Shown piece after piece: positions 1 to 5,596 of a stretch of DNA of 8,219 nt (within the stretch, counting starts at the first letter, position 1; each line of letters begins with the position of its first letter). Position numbers and translations under genes: made by a program. The stretch lies in the NCBI GenBank assembly GCA_031267995.1, contig JAIRXZ010000105.1:1-8219 (forward strand). The letters run 5' to 3'. Source of the stretch: Odoribacteraceae bacterium. Its GTDB lineage: Bacteria > Bacteroidota > Bacteroidia > Bacteroidales > Marinifilaceae. The notes below the pieces were generated by a model, which saw only the letters and a list, made by a program, of their open reading frames with translations, had not been told where the DNA came from and searched no databases.

Positions 1-306
1 GCGGAGGATGGCGGCGGCGACGGGGAGGTTGCCGCGTTCGATTTCTTTGATGAAGCCGGGGATGTCGATGTTGACGGGGCAGCCGGGGATGCAGGCGGGG
101 TTGGGGCAGTCGAGGCAGCGGGTGGCTTCGAGGGTGGCTTGTTGGGGGGTGAGGCCGCGGTTGACTTCGAGTTCGGGGTGGGCGACGCGGAGTGCCGGCG
201 GGGTTTCGGGCATGGTGACGCGGGGGATGGCGAGGCGCTGGCGGGGGGGGATGGCGGCGCGGGCGGTTTGGCGCCAGGGTTGGTTTCTGTCGGTGAGGGT
301 GGTCAT
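1..306 (-). CDS. gltA: NADPH-dependent glutamate synthase small subunit-like / NfnB-like flavoprotein, N-terminal part (cut by window edge)
   Basis: Reading leftward from an ATG at 306, the frame stays open for 102 codons to the window edge, so only the N-terminus is present. It carries a ferredoxin-like cluster-binding motif, C64-x2-C67-x4-C72-x3-C76, followed by PVNIDIPGFI. This is the hallmark of the N-terminal [4Fe-4S] region of GltD-type proteins (glutamate synthase small chain, NfnB, dihydropyrimidine dehydrogenase N-terminus). Full-length members are about 450-490 residues with FAD and NADPH domains, which would lie left of the window. The start is 6 bases after the stop of the nfnA-like gene, so the two are almost certainly co-transcribed. 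That pairing suggests an NfnAB-type NADH-dependent reduced ferredoxin:NADP+ oxidoreductase rather than true glutamate synthase, because no large GltB chain is seen. This is inference. Databases often label such proteins gltA. A G8 run lies at 243-250, within codons 19-22. Confidence 0.85.
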   Translation of the reverse strand, partial: MTTLTDRNQPWRQTARAAIPPRQRLAIPRVTMPETPPALRVAHPELEVNRGLTPQQATLEATRCLDCPNPACIPGCPVNIDIPGFIKEIERGNLPVAAAILR

Positions 307-312
307 GTGGTG

Positions 313-1116
313 TTAGTTTGTGGCGTTTTCCTGGTCGCGGTAGGCGGCGAGGCGGTTGATGAGTTCGTCGAAGTTTACCTGGTGGGCGTCGAATTCGGGG
401 CCGTCGACGCAGGTGAATCGTGTTTTGCCGCCGACGGTGACGCGGCAGGCGCCGCACATGCCGGTGCCGTCTACCATGATGGCGTTGAGGCTGGCGATGG
501 TGGGTATTTGGAGGGGTCGGGTGATTTCGGCGGCGAATTTCATCATGATGGCGGGGCCGATGGTGATGGCGAGGTGGACGGGTTCGCGTTGGATGACGCG
601 TTGCATGCCGTCGGTGACGAGTCCGCGGTGGCCGAGGGTGCCGTCGTCGGTCATGATGATGGTTTCGTCGGAGTGTTTTCGTATTTCATTTTCGAGTATG
701 ATTTGCTTGCTGCCGCGGCCGGCGATGACGCTGATGACGCGGTTGCCGGCGGCTTTGAAGGCGGCGACGATGGGGAGGAGGGGTGCTATGCCGACGCCGC
801 CGCCGCAGGCGAGGAGGGTGCCGACGCGGTGGACGCGGGTGGGGCGGCCGAGGGGGCCGACGAGGTCGGTGAGGCGGTCGCCGGGCTGGAGGGCGGCGAG
901 GAGGCGGGTGGTGTGGCCGACGGTTTGGATGACGAGGGTGATGGTGCCGCGTTGTTGGTCGGCGGCGGCGATGGTGAGGGGGACGCGTTCGCCTTGTTGG
1001 CCCGTTCTGATGATGACGAAGTTGCCGGGGCGGTGGGCGAGGGCGACGAGGGGGGCTTCGATTTCGAGTTGTATTACGTTTTCGGAGAGGTGTGTTTTGG
1101 TGATTACGCGGTTCAT
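313..1116 (-). CDS. nfnA: Sulfide/dihydroorotate dehydrogenase-like FAD/NAD-binding subunit (NfnA/PyrK-like ferredoxin-NADP+ reductase subunit alpha)
   Basis: This 267-residue protein has the domain order of the PyrK/NfnA family. An N-terminal ferredoxin-reductase beta barrel carries the flavin motif RVPLTI (44-49). An NAD-binding domain has the glycine-rich stretch ACGGGVGIAP (103-112). A C-terminal [2Fe-2S] module carries D216, C221, C224 and C236. In Thermotoga maritima NfnA the [2Fe-2S] cluster is held by three Cys and one Asp, and D216 sits where that Asp would be expected (family knowledge plus my motif alignment). The family is usually about 260-290 residues, so this copy is complete. 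No membrane segment or signal peptide is visible, so it should be cytoplasmic. The ATG at 1116 precedes the typical opening NRVITKTHLSENV. It is the first gene of a two-gene unit with the GltD-like subunit. No pyrD homologue is adjacent, which argues against a role as the pyrimidine-pathway PyrK, although the missing flanks limit this. Confidence 0.87.
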   Translation of the reverse strand: MNRVITKTHLSENVIQLEIEAPLVALAHRPGNFVIIRTGQQGERVPLTIAAADQQRGTITLVIQTVGHTTRLLAALQPGDRLTDLVGPLGRPTRVHRVGTLLACGGGVGIAPLLPIVAAFKAAGNRVISVIAGRGSKQIILENEIRKHSDETIIMTDDGTLGHRGLVTDGMQRVIQREPVHLAITIGPAIMMKFAAEITRPLQIPTIASLNAIMVDGTGMCGACRVTVGGKTRFTCVDGPEFDAHQVNFDELINRLAAYRDQENATN

Positions 1117-1135
1117 CGTTCGGGTGTTTTTGTCG

Positions 1136-1143
1136 TATATTTG
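1136..1143 (+). promoter_or_regulatory. Putative promoter -7 element for the SUI1/yciH gene
   Basis: TATATTTG is a perfect match to the Bacteroidota -7 consensus TAnnTTTG. It predicts a start near 1150, about 22 bases before the ATG at 1172. Any -33 element would fall at or inside the 5' end of nfnA; no clear TTTG is seen there. The box faces the minus-strand -7 box at 1147-1154. Confidence 0.5.
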
Positions 1144-1146
1144 ACG

Positions 1147-1154
1147 CGAATATA
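1147..1154 (-). promoter_or_regulatory. Putative promoter -7 element for the nfnA-gltA unit
   Basis: On the minus strand this octamer reads TATATTCG, seven of eight matches to the Bacteroidota -7 consensus TAnnTTTG. It would place the transcript start near 1140, about 25 bases before the nfnA ATG. No convincing -33 TTTG lies about 20 bases upstream, so the call rests on the -7 box and its position. It lies 3 bp from a perfect plus-strand -7 box. Confidence 0.4.
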
Positions 1155-1171
1155 GTATTTTCCGTTTCGCT

Positions 1172-1519
1172 ATGAAGAATGATGGTTGTAAAAAGGGGAG
1201 GGATGGCGCCGGGCGCGTTGTCTATTCCACGAATCCCGGTTTTGTTCCCGCGGGGGACGAGGCGGGGGAGTTGTTGACGCCGGATCCTGGCCGGCAGTGT
1301 TTGCGGGTGTCGCGGGATGCCCGACAACGGGGGGGGAAGGTGGTGACGGTTGTCAGCGGGTTCGCGGGCAGGCCGGAGGATTTGAACGCGCTGGGGCGGT
1401 TACTGAAGGGGCGTTGCGGGGTGGGGGGGAGCGTGAAGGATGGGGAGGTGCTGGTGCAGGGGGATTTGGTGGTGAGGGTTTCCGCGATTTTGCGGGAGGA
1501 GGGGTTCCGGGTGAAATGA
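1172..1519 (+). CDS. yciH: SUI1/eIF1-family translation factor (YciH-like)
   Basis: This 115-residue protein belongs to the bacterial SUI1 (eIF1-like) family. The N-terminal part has VVYSTNPGF (16-24), usual for Bacteroidota members. The SUI1 domain covers roughly residues 42-115, with RQRGGKVVTVVSGF, then the highly conserved KGRCGVGGSVKDGEVLVQGD and a C-terminal EEGFRVK. Eukaryotic eIF1 monitors start-codon selection; E. coli YciH has been linked to initiation fidelity and stress repression of translation, but the role in this phylum is not settled. The ATG at 1172 was chosen because the family N-terminus begins just after it; there is no Shine-Dalgarno sequence. The gene is transcribed divergently from nfnA across 55 bp. 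Its coding strand is very G-rich (many NNG codons), unlike the plus-strand rho and galK genes, in keeping with the regional skew rather than a foreign origin. Confidence 0.88.
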   Translation: MKNDGCKKGRDGAGRVVYSTNPGFVPAGDEAGELLTPDPGRQCLRVSRDARQRGGKVVTVVSGFAGRPEDLNALGRLLKGRCGVGGSVKDGEVLVQGDLVVRVSAILREEGFRVK

Positions 1520-1522
1520 TGA

Positions 1523-1594
1523 AGGGCAGACGCGCGCGCCTGCCCTCCCACGGATATGTATGAAAAAAACAACTGTGTATTATGCGTGGGAGGG
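1523..1594. repeat. Two overlapping inverted repeats in the convergent yciH/mgtE spacer (possible terminator)
   Basis: Stem A pairs AGGGCAG (1523-1529) with CTGCCCT (1540-1546). Stem B is a perfect 10-bp repeat, CCCTCCCACG (1543-1552) with CGTGGGAGGG (1585-1594), around a 32-base loop that holds an A7 run. The stems share 1543-1546, so they cannot form together. They lie just after the yciH stop and downstream of the mgtE stop on the other strand, the usual place for a bidirectional terminator. However, neither stem is followed directly by a T tract: the nearest plus-strand one is T8 at 1621-1628. A terminator role is therefore only a guess. A smaller palindrome, GGGAA-G-TTCCC, lies at 1598-1608. 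Confidence 0.4.
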
Positions 1595-1632
1595 GGCGGG
1601 AAGTTCCCTTGTTTGGCGCGTTTTTTTTGTTT

Positions 1633-3003
1633 TCAGGTCATGAAGCAGTTGAGGATGATTTTTCCGATGAAGAGGTAGATGTTGAGGCCGATGATGTCGT
1701 TGGTGAGGGTGATGAATGGGCCTGTGGCGAGGGCGGGGTCTATTTTGATTTTGTTTAGGAGGAGGGGGAAGGCGGTGCCGAGGAGTGAGGCGAAGAGGAT
1801 GACGGTGAAGAGGGATATGGTGACGGTGAGGGGCATGGCGAGGGATCCGGTGTTGAAGCATAGGGTGAGGAGGAAGATGATGGATGAGCAGAAGGTGGCG
1901 TTGAGGAGGGCGCCGCTGGTTTCTTTCATGATGTTTTGGAAGATGTTTTTGACGCCAAGGGAGTTCGAGGCGAGTCCCTTGACGACGATGGCGGAGGATT
2001 GTATGCCGACGTTGCCGCCCATGGCGGTGATGACGGGGATGAACATGGCGGTGGCGGGGAAGAGGACTATTTCGGCTTCGTAGAAGGAGATCATGTAGGC
2101 GGCTAACATGCCGCCGAAGAGGCCGATGACGAGCCAGGGGAGACGGGCTTTTGCTTGTGTCCAGATGGTGTCGGAGGATTCGACGTCCTGGGTGATACCG
2201 GACATCATCTGGTAGTCTTTTTCCGCTTCTTCGCGGATGACGTCGACGACGTCGTCGATGGTGATGCGGCCGACGAGGCGTCCGATGGAGTCGACGACGG
2301 GGATGGCGACGAGGTCGTATTTTTCCATGATGCGGGCGACGGATTCGGCGGGTTCGTCGGTAGTGACGCTGGCGACTTCGGGGAGGTATATGTTGCTGAT
2401 TTTGGTGGAGGTGGGGGAGAGGATCATTTTTTTGAGGGAGATGCGGCCTTTGAATATGTCGTCGTCGTCGACGACGTAGATGTAGAATATTTCGTCGATT
2501 TCTTCGGCTTGCCGGCTGAGTTCGCGGAGGCAGGTGAGGATTGTCCAGTTTTCGTTGACTTTGACGAGTTCTTTGGCCATGAGGCCGCCGGCGGTGTCTT
2601 CGTCGTAGTGGAGGAGGTCGACGATGTCGCCCGCTTGTTCGAGGTCTTCGAGGTGTGAGAGTAGCTCGTGCTGCTGTTCGTTGGACATGCTTCCGACGAG
2701 GTCGGCGGCGTCGTCGGATTCCATGTTGTCGACGAATCGCTTGGCGATGACTTCCGTGGGGAAGGATTTGATGAAGCGGTCGCGTTCGTCTTCTTCGAGT
2801 TCGGCGAGGACGTCGCCGGCCGTTTCGTTGTCCATGAGGAGGAACAGGAATTGGGCGTCGCAGGTGTCCAGTTCTTCCAGGATGTCGGCGATGTCGGCGG
2901 GGTGGAGGTTTTCGATGAGCTTGAAGGCGGCGGCGGGGTCGTTGGCGCGGACGAGTCCTTCGAGCTGGTCGAGGTATTCGCGGGTTAGTTCAAATTGTTG
3001 CAT
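1633..3003 (-). CDS. mgtE: MgtE-family magnesium transporter
   Basis: This is a complete 456-residue MgtE, close to the family's usual 450 or so. The order is a cytoplasmic N domain of alpha-helical repeats (about 1-130), a tandem CBS pair (about 133-260, opening with YDEDTAGGLM), and a C-terminal membrane domain with five predicted helices (about 288-455). The pore signatures are FIPVITAMGGNVGIQSS (321-337) and DPALATGPFITLTNDIIGL (422-440); D436 matches the conserved pore aspartate that binds Mg2+. In the family, Mg2+ bound between the N and CBS domains closes the channel, so import is self-limiting. The frame is open upstream to a GTG at 3030, but the ATG at 3003 fits the family N-terminus better. 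That leaves a 19-base overlap with rsmA, so the two are probably one transcript with coupled translation. No Mg2+ riboswitch can precede it, because rsmA coding lies directly upstream. Confidence 0.95.
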   Translation of the reverse strand: MQQFELTREYLDQLEGLVRANDPAAAFKLIENLHPADIADILEELDTCDAQFLFLLMDNETAGDVLAELEEDERDRFIKSFPTEVIAKRFVDNMESDDAADLVGSMSNEQQHELLSHLEDLEQAGDIVDLLHYDEDTAGGLMAKELVKVNENWTILTCLRELSRQAEEIDEIFYIYVVDDDDIFKGRISLKKMILSPTSTKISNIYLPEVASVTTDEPAESVARIMEKYDLVAIPVVDSIGRLVGRITIDDVVDVIREEAEKDYQMMSGITQDVESSDTIWTQAKARLPWLVIGLFGGMLAAYMISFYEAEIVLFPATAMFIPVITAMGGNVGIQSSAIVVKGLASNSLGVKNIFQNIMKETSGALLNATFCSSIIFLLTLCFNTGSLAMPLTVTISLFTVILFASLLGTAFPLLLNKIKIDPALATGPFITLTNDIIGLNIYLFIGKIILNCFMT

Positions 3004-3755
3004 GGGGGTGGCGTGTTGATCTGGTTGCACAGGTCGATGAAGTCGTCGACGGAGAGTTGTTCGGGTCTCAGGGCGAGCTTGTCCGAGGTGAATCCCGCCG
3101 GGAGTATGTTTTTTAGGGAGTTGCGGAGGGTTTTGCGGCGCTGGTTGAAGCCTGTTTTGACGATGAGGCGGAAAAGGCGCTCGTCGCAGCCGAGTTTGTC
3201 GCGGGCGTTGCGGGTGAGGCGTATGACGGCGGATTTGACCTTGGGGGGAGGGTCGAAGACGTGCTCGCTGACGGTGAACAGGTACTCGATGGTGTAGTAG
3301 GCCTGGAGGAGGACGCTGAGTATGCCGTAGGTTTTGTTGCCGTGGGGGGCGCTGAGGCGCTCGGCGACTTCTTTCTGGATCATGCAGACGACCTGGGGGA
3401 TCGCGTCCCTGTGTTCCAGCACCTTGAAGAATATCTGGGAGGAGATGTTGTACGGGAGGTTGCCGATGATGGAGAGGGGCGAGGGGGCGAGGGGGAGCTT
3501 CAGGAAGTCGCCGAGGATGATTTGGTGCCGGTGTTCGGGGAAGGTGGCGTGGAGGTGTTCCACGGCTTCGGCGTCGATTTCGATGGCGCGGAGGGAGATG
3601 GGCATTTCCAGCAGGTAGCGGGTGAGGACGCCTGTTCCCGGCCCCACTTCCAGCACTTCCCGCGTGACGGGGAGGAGGCTCTCCGTGATCTTCCGGGCGA
3701 TGTTTTGGTCTTTCAGGAAGTGTTGTCCCAGGTGTTTTTTAGCGCGTACCAGCAT
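2985..3755 (-). CDS. rsmA: 16S rRNA (adenine1518-N6/adenine1519-N6)-dimethyltransferase
   Basis: RsmA (KsgA) dimethylates two adjacent adenines in the 3'-terminal helix of 16S rRNA with S-adenosylmethionine, late in 30S assembly. The 256 residues carry the whole signature set: KKHLGQHFL (6-14), SAM motif I EVGPGTGVLT (36-45), acidic E59/D61 after motif I, GDFLKL (82-87), catalytic motif NLPYNISS (99-106), FDPPPKVKSAV (168-178) and FNQRRKTLRNSL (203-214). Length is normal for the family (about 255-275). A GTG at 3761 is in frame two codons upstream, but the ATG at 3755 is preferred. It is the first gene of an rsmA-mgtE unit; its last codons overlap the mgtE start. Loss of KsgA gives kasugamycin resistance in E. 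coli, where it is non-essential. The gene is divergent from the flippase-like gene. Confidence 0.96.
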   Translation of the reverse strand: MLVRAKKHLGQHFLKDQNIARKITESLLPVTREVLEVGPGTGVLTRYLLEMPISLRAIEIDAEAVEHLHATFPEHRHQIILGDFLKLPLAPSPLSIIGNLPYNISSQIFFKVLEHRDAIPQVVCMIQKEVAERLSAPHGNKTYGILSVLLQAYYTIEYLFTVSEHVFDPPPKVKSAVIRLTRNARDKLGCDERLFRLIVKTGFNQRRKTLRNSLKNILPAGFTSDKLALRPEQLSVDDFIDLCNQINTPPPCNNLN

Positions 3756-3767
3756 GTCCACGTGTGA

Positions 3768-3798
3768 TTGTCGGATTCGTTTTTATTGTTTACTTTTG
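3768..3798 (+). promoter_or_regulatory. Bacteroidota-type promoter for the flippase-rsmG unit
   Basis: A TTG at 3768-3770 and TACTTTTG at 3791-3798 (perfect TAnnTTTG, followed by C) are separated by 20 bp, the spacing known for the Bacteroides primary sigma factor. Transcription would begin near 3804, leaving a leader of about 60 bases before the ATG at 3867. Confidence 0.65.
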
Positions 3799-3814
3799 CA
3801 ACGGCCGTGCAAAA
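3794..3814. repeat. Imperfect palindrome between the rsmA and flippase promoters
   Basis: TTTTGC (3794-3799) and GCAAAA (3809-3814) flank the perfect 8-bp palindrome ACGGCCGT (3801-3808), with one unpaired A at 3800. The arms are part of the two opposed -7 boxes, so the symmetry may simply reflect mirrored promoters. An operator for a dimeric repressor is possible but not shown. Confidence 0.45.
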
Positions 3815-3817
3815 TAA
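3810..3817 (-). promoter_or_regulatory. Putative promoter -7 element for rsmA-mgtE
   Basis: The minus strand reads TTATTTTG, seven of eight matches to TAnnTTTG (second base differs), followed by C as is common. The predicted start is near 3804, about 48 bases before the rsmA ATG. No good -33 element is visible. The box faces the plus-strand -7 box at 3791-3798. Confidence 0.4.
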
Positions 3818-3866
3818 CGATTTTATTTCGACACGGGAGAATTTTAGAACGAGATAACGTGAACGC

Positions 3867-4856
3867 ATGAGACCTTTTTATAAGCAGTGTTTAAAGTTCG
3901 CGCTCTTCTTTATCGTTACCGCTTTTCTGTTTTGGCTGGTGTATAGAGACCAGGATCCGGCGGGGATGGTGAGGATGTTGCGCGACGATGTGAATTACTT
4001 TTGGATCGGCGTGGCCGTCGTGCTGGGGGTGCTGAGCCACGTGAGCCGGGCGGCGCGATGGCAGTTGCTGGCACGGTCGATGGAGTACCGGATGAGTTTC
4101 GCCAATAGCTTTATGGGGGTGATGATCGGGTATTTCGCTAACCTGGCTATCCCGCGCATGGGCGAGCTTACGCGGTGCGGGGTGGCAAGCAGGTACGAGG
4201 GGATTCCCTTTTCCAAATTGCTGGGGACGGTGGTTGTCGAGCGGGTGTTTGACGTGGTGGTGCTGCTGTCGCTGACGCTGGTGGTGGTGGTGGCGCAGTT
4301 CGGGCGGATCGATGTTTTTTTAGAAACGCACGAGGGGGTGAAGGAACGGCTCGCCGGGATCCTCTCCTCCGGGTGGATGTGGGGAGGGGGGGGCGCGCTG
4401 CTCCTGGCGGTGGTGGCGGTGGTGATGCTGGCGCGGAGGGGGTTGTTTCCCGCGCGGGTGCGTTCGTTTCTTTCGGGCATCAAGGAGGGGTTGCTGGCGG
4501 TGCGGGACGTGCCGCGGAAGGGGCTGTTTATTTTCCACACCTTGTTTATATGGTTGATGTATTACCTGATGTTGTACGTCTGCTTTTTCAGTTTCGAGTT
4601 TACCTCCCAGCTTGGCCCGATGGCGGGACTGACGGTTTTCGTCCTCTCCAGCTACGGCATGGTGGCACCCGTGCAAGGGGGCGTGGGGGCGTGGCACTTT
4701 ATGGTGATTGCCGCCCTGCTCCTGTACCTGCCCGCCGAAATGGAGAGCCTGTCCGCGGCTTTCGCCCTCCTGACGCACGGGACGATGACGGTGCTTTACA
4801 TCATCCTCGGCGTGTCGTGCGCGCTGTATCTACCCGTTTATAACAGGCGGCGATGA
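3867..4856 (+). CDS. Flippase-like integral membrane protein (lysylphosphatidylglycerol synthase TM-region / UPF0104 family)
   Basis: This 329-residue, very hydrophobic protein has about 7-9 likely membrane segments (around 11-27, 44-62, 80-96, 125-144, 172-189, 219-241, 252-270, 275-290 and 297-323). Family marks are RAARWQLL (61-68), NLAIPRMGELTR (92-103), ERVFD (125-129) and PVQGGVGAWH (268-277). These match the N-terminal membrane domain of MprF (PF03706), which in Firmicutes flips lysyl-phosphatidylglycerol. The C-terminal aminoacyl-transferase domain of MprF is absent, so this stand-alone protein probably moves some lipid or lipid-linked compound across the inner membrane; the substrate cannot be read from sequence. 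The ATG at 3867 is preceded by AACGC and no Shine-Dalgarno sequence. Its stop overlaps the rsmG start as ATGA, which implies translational coupling although the two roles have no obvious link. The first two thirds are NNG-rich; the last third shifts toward NNC codons. A G8 run lies at 4386-4393. Confidence 0.85.
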   Translation: MRPFYKQCLKFALFFIVTAFLFWLVYRDQDPAGMVRMLRDDVNYFWIGVAVVLGVLSHVSRAARWQLLARSMEYRMSFANSFMGVMIGYFANLAIPRMGELTRCGVASRYEGIPFSKLLGTVVVERVFDVVVLLSLTLVVVVAQFGRIDVFLETHEGVKERLAGILSSGWMWGGGGALLLAVVAVVMLARRGLFPARVRSFLSGIKEGLLAVRDVPRKGLFIFHTLFIWLMYYLMLYVCFFSFEFTSQLGPMAGLTVFVLSSYGMVAPVQGGVGAWHFMVIAALLLYLPAEMESLSAAFALLTHGTMTVLYIILGVSCALYLPVYNRRR

Positions 4857-5479
4857 GCCTGGAGTTGATTCGCCGTTACTTCCCGGCGGCGGCCGAGGAG
4901 CAACTCGCGCGCTATGCCCGCATGGAGACGCTCTACCGGGAGTGGAACGAGAAAATAAACGTGATCTCTCGCAAGGATATCGACGCCCTCACGCTGCACC
5001 ACACGCTGCACTCCCTCGTTATCGCCAAGATCATCCGCTTCAAACCGGGCACGCGGGTGCTGGATGCCGGCACGGGGGGCGGTTTTCCGGGTATCCCGCT
5101 GGCGATTCTCTTTCCGGAAGTTGATTTTTTGCTGGTGGACTCCGTCGGCAAGAAGGTGCGCGTGGTGGAAGCGGTGGCGGAGGCGTTGGGGCTGGACAAC
5201 GTGCGGGCGCGACAGGAGCGGGTGGAGGATGTGAACGAACGTTTTGACTTCGTGGTGAGCCGCGCCGTCACGGCTTTTCCCCTTTTTGTCTCGTGGACGC
5301 GAAAGAAAATCCGCGCGAACGACTTCAACGCCCTGCCAAACGGGATTCTCTACCTGAAGGGGGGCGACTTCCGGGAGGAGATCAGGAACTTCCGTCGTGA
5401 ACTGACGATCTATCCCGTGTCGGACTATTTCGACGACCCCTATTTCGAGGCCAAGAGCCTGCTCTACCTGCCGGCCTGA
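4853..5479 (+). CDS. rsmG: 16S rRNA (guanine527-N7)-methyltransferase
   Basis: RsmG (GidB) adds the N7 methyl group to G527 in the 530 loop of 16S rRNA using S-adenosylmethionine; loss gives low-level streptomycin resistance in several bacteria. The 208 residues show WNEKINVISRKD (31-42), SAM motif VLDAGTGGGFPGIPLAILFP (69-88), the ribose-binding acidic region LLVDSVGKKVRVV (93-105), and FDFVVSRAVT (131-140) in the active region. Length is the usual 200-240. Start: the ATG overlaps the preceding TGA by four bases and opens with the expected MSLELIRRYFP. It is the last gene of the flippase-rsmG unit; 117 bp separate it from rho. In many bacteria rsmG sits with mnmG near the replication origin; here it does not. 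Codon third positions alternate between G- and C-rich stretches, marking the transition zone of the window's skew. Confidence 0.95.
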   Translation: MSLELIRRYFPAAAEEQLARYARMETLYREWNEKINVISRKDIDALTLHHTLHSLVIAKIIRFKPGTRVLDAGTGGGFPGIPLAILFPEVDFLLVDSVGKKVRVVEAVAEALGLDNVRARQERVEDVNERFDFVVSRAVTAFPLFVSWTRKKIRANDFNALPNGILYLKGGDFREEIRNFRRELTIYPVSDYFDDPYFEAKSLLYLPA

Positions 5480-5544
5480 ATAAAAAAGAACGTACCTGCT
5501 TGTCAGAAAGAGAATTCTTTTTAACTTCGCGGCTCATTCCCGCC

Positions 5545-5572
5545 TTGTTTCATGCGAGGCGACTTACTTTAG
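5545..5572 (+). promoter_or_regulatory. Putative promoter for rho
   Basis: TTG (5545-5547) and TACTTTAG (5565-5572, seven of eight to TAnnTTTG) lie 17 bp apart, shorter than the preferred 20 or so. The predicted start is near 5578, giving a leader of about 20 bases. Such a short leader leaves little room for the kind of autoregulatory attenuator known upstream of E. coli rho. The region before it (5480-5544) has a weak AT palindrome around GAATTC at 5512-5517 and no clear terminator after rsmG, so read-through from rsmG is possible. Confidence 0.35.
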
Positions 5573-5596
5573 AAGATAATCCAAATTAAAATTTAC

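Noticed and set aside
139..1155. A 338-codon plus-strand open frame opposite nfnA and gltA
   Set aside because: It is rich in Gly, Asp, Ala, Val and Glu in monotonous runs, as expected for the complement of NNC-rich codons. The opposite strand carries full family motifs.
686..1327. A 213-codon minus-strand frame rich in Arg, Pro and His
   Set aside because: It lies out of frame inside nfnA and crosses the divergent promoter region into yciH; composition is that of a shifted reading of GC-rich coding DNA.
2155..2658. Plus-strand open frames opposite mgtE and rsmA (for example 2155-2658 and 3261-3767)
   Set aside because: They are low-complexity Asp/Gly/Val/Phe translations antisense to strongly supported genes.
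3756..3866. An Mg2+-sensing riboswitch upstream of the rsmA-mgtE unit
   Set aside because: The predicted rsmA leader is only about 48 bases, and mgtE itself starts inside rsmA; no room or conserved structure for an M-box was seen.
5480..5596. A dif/XerCD recombination site at the skew switch
   Set aside because: No 28-bp sequence with two recognisable XerC/XerD arms was visible by eye between rsmG and rho; a weak AT palindrome around GAATTC is not enough.
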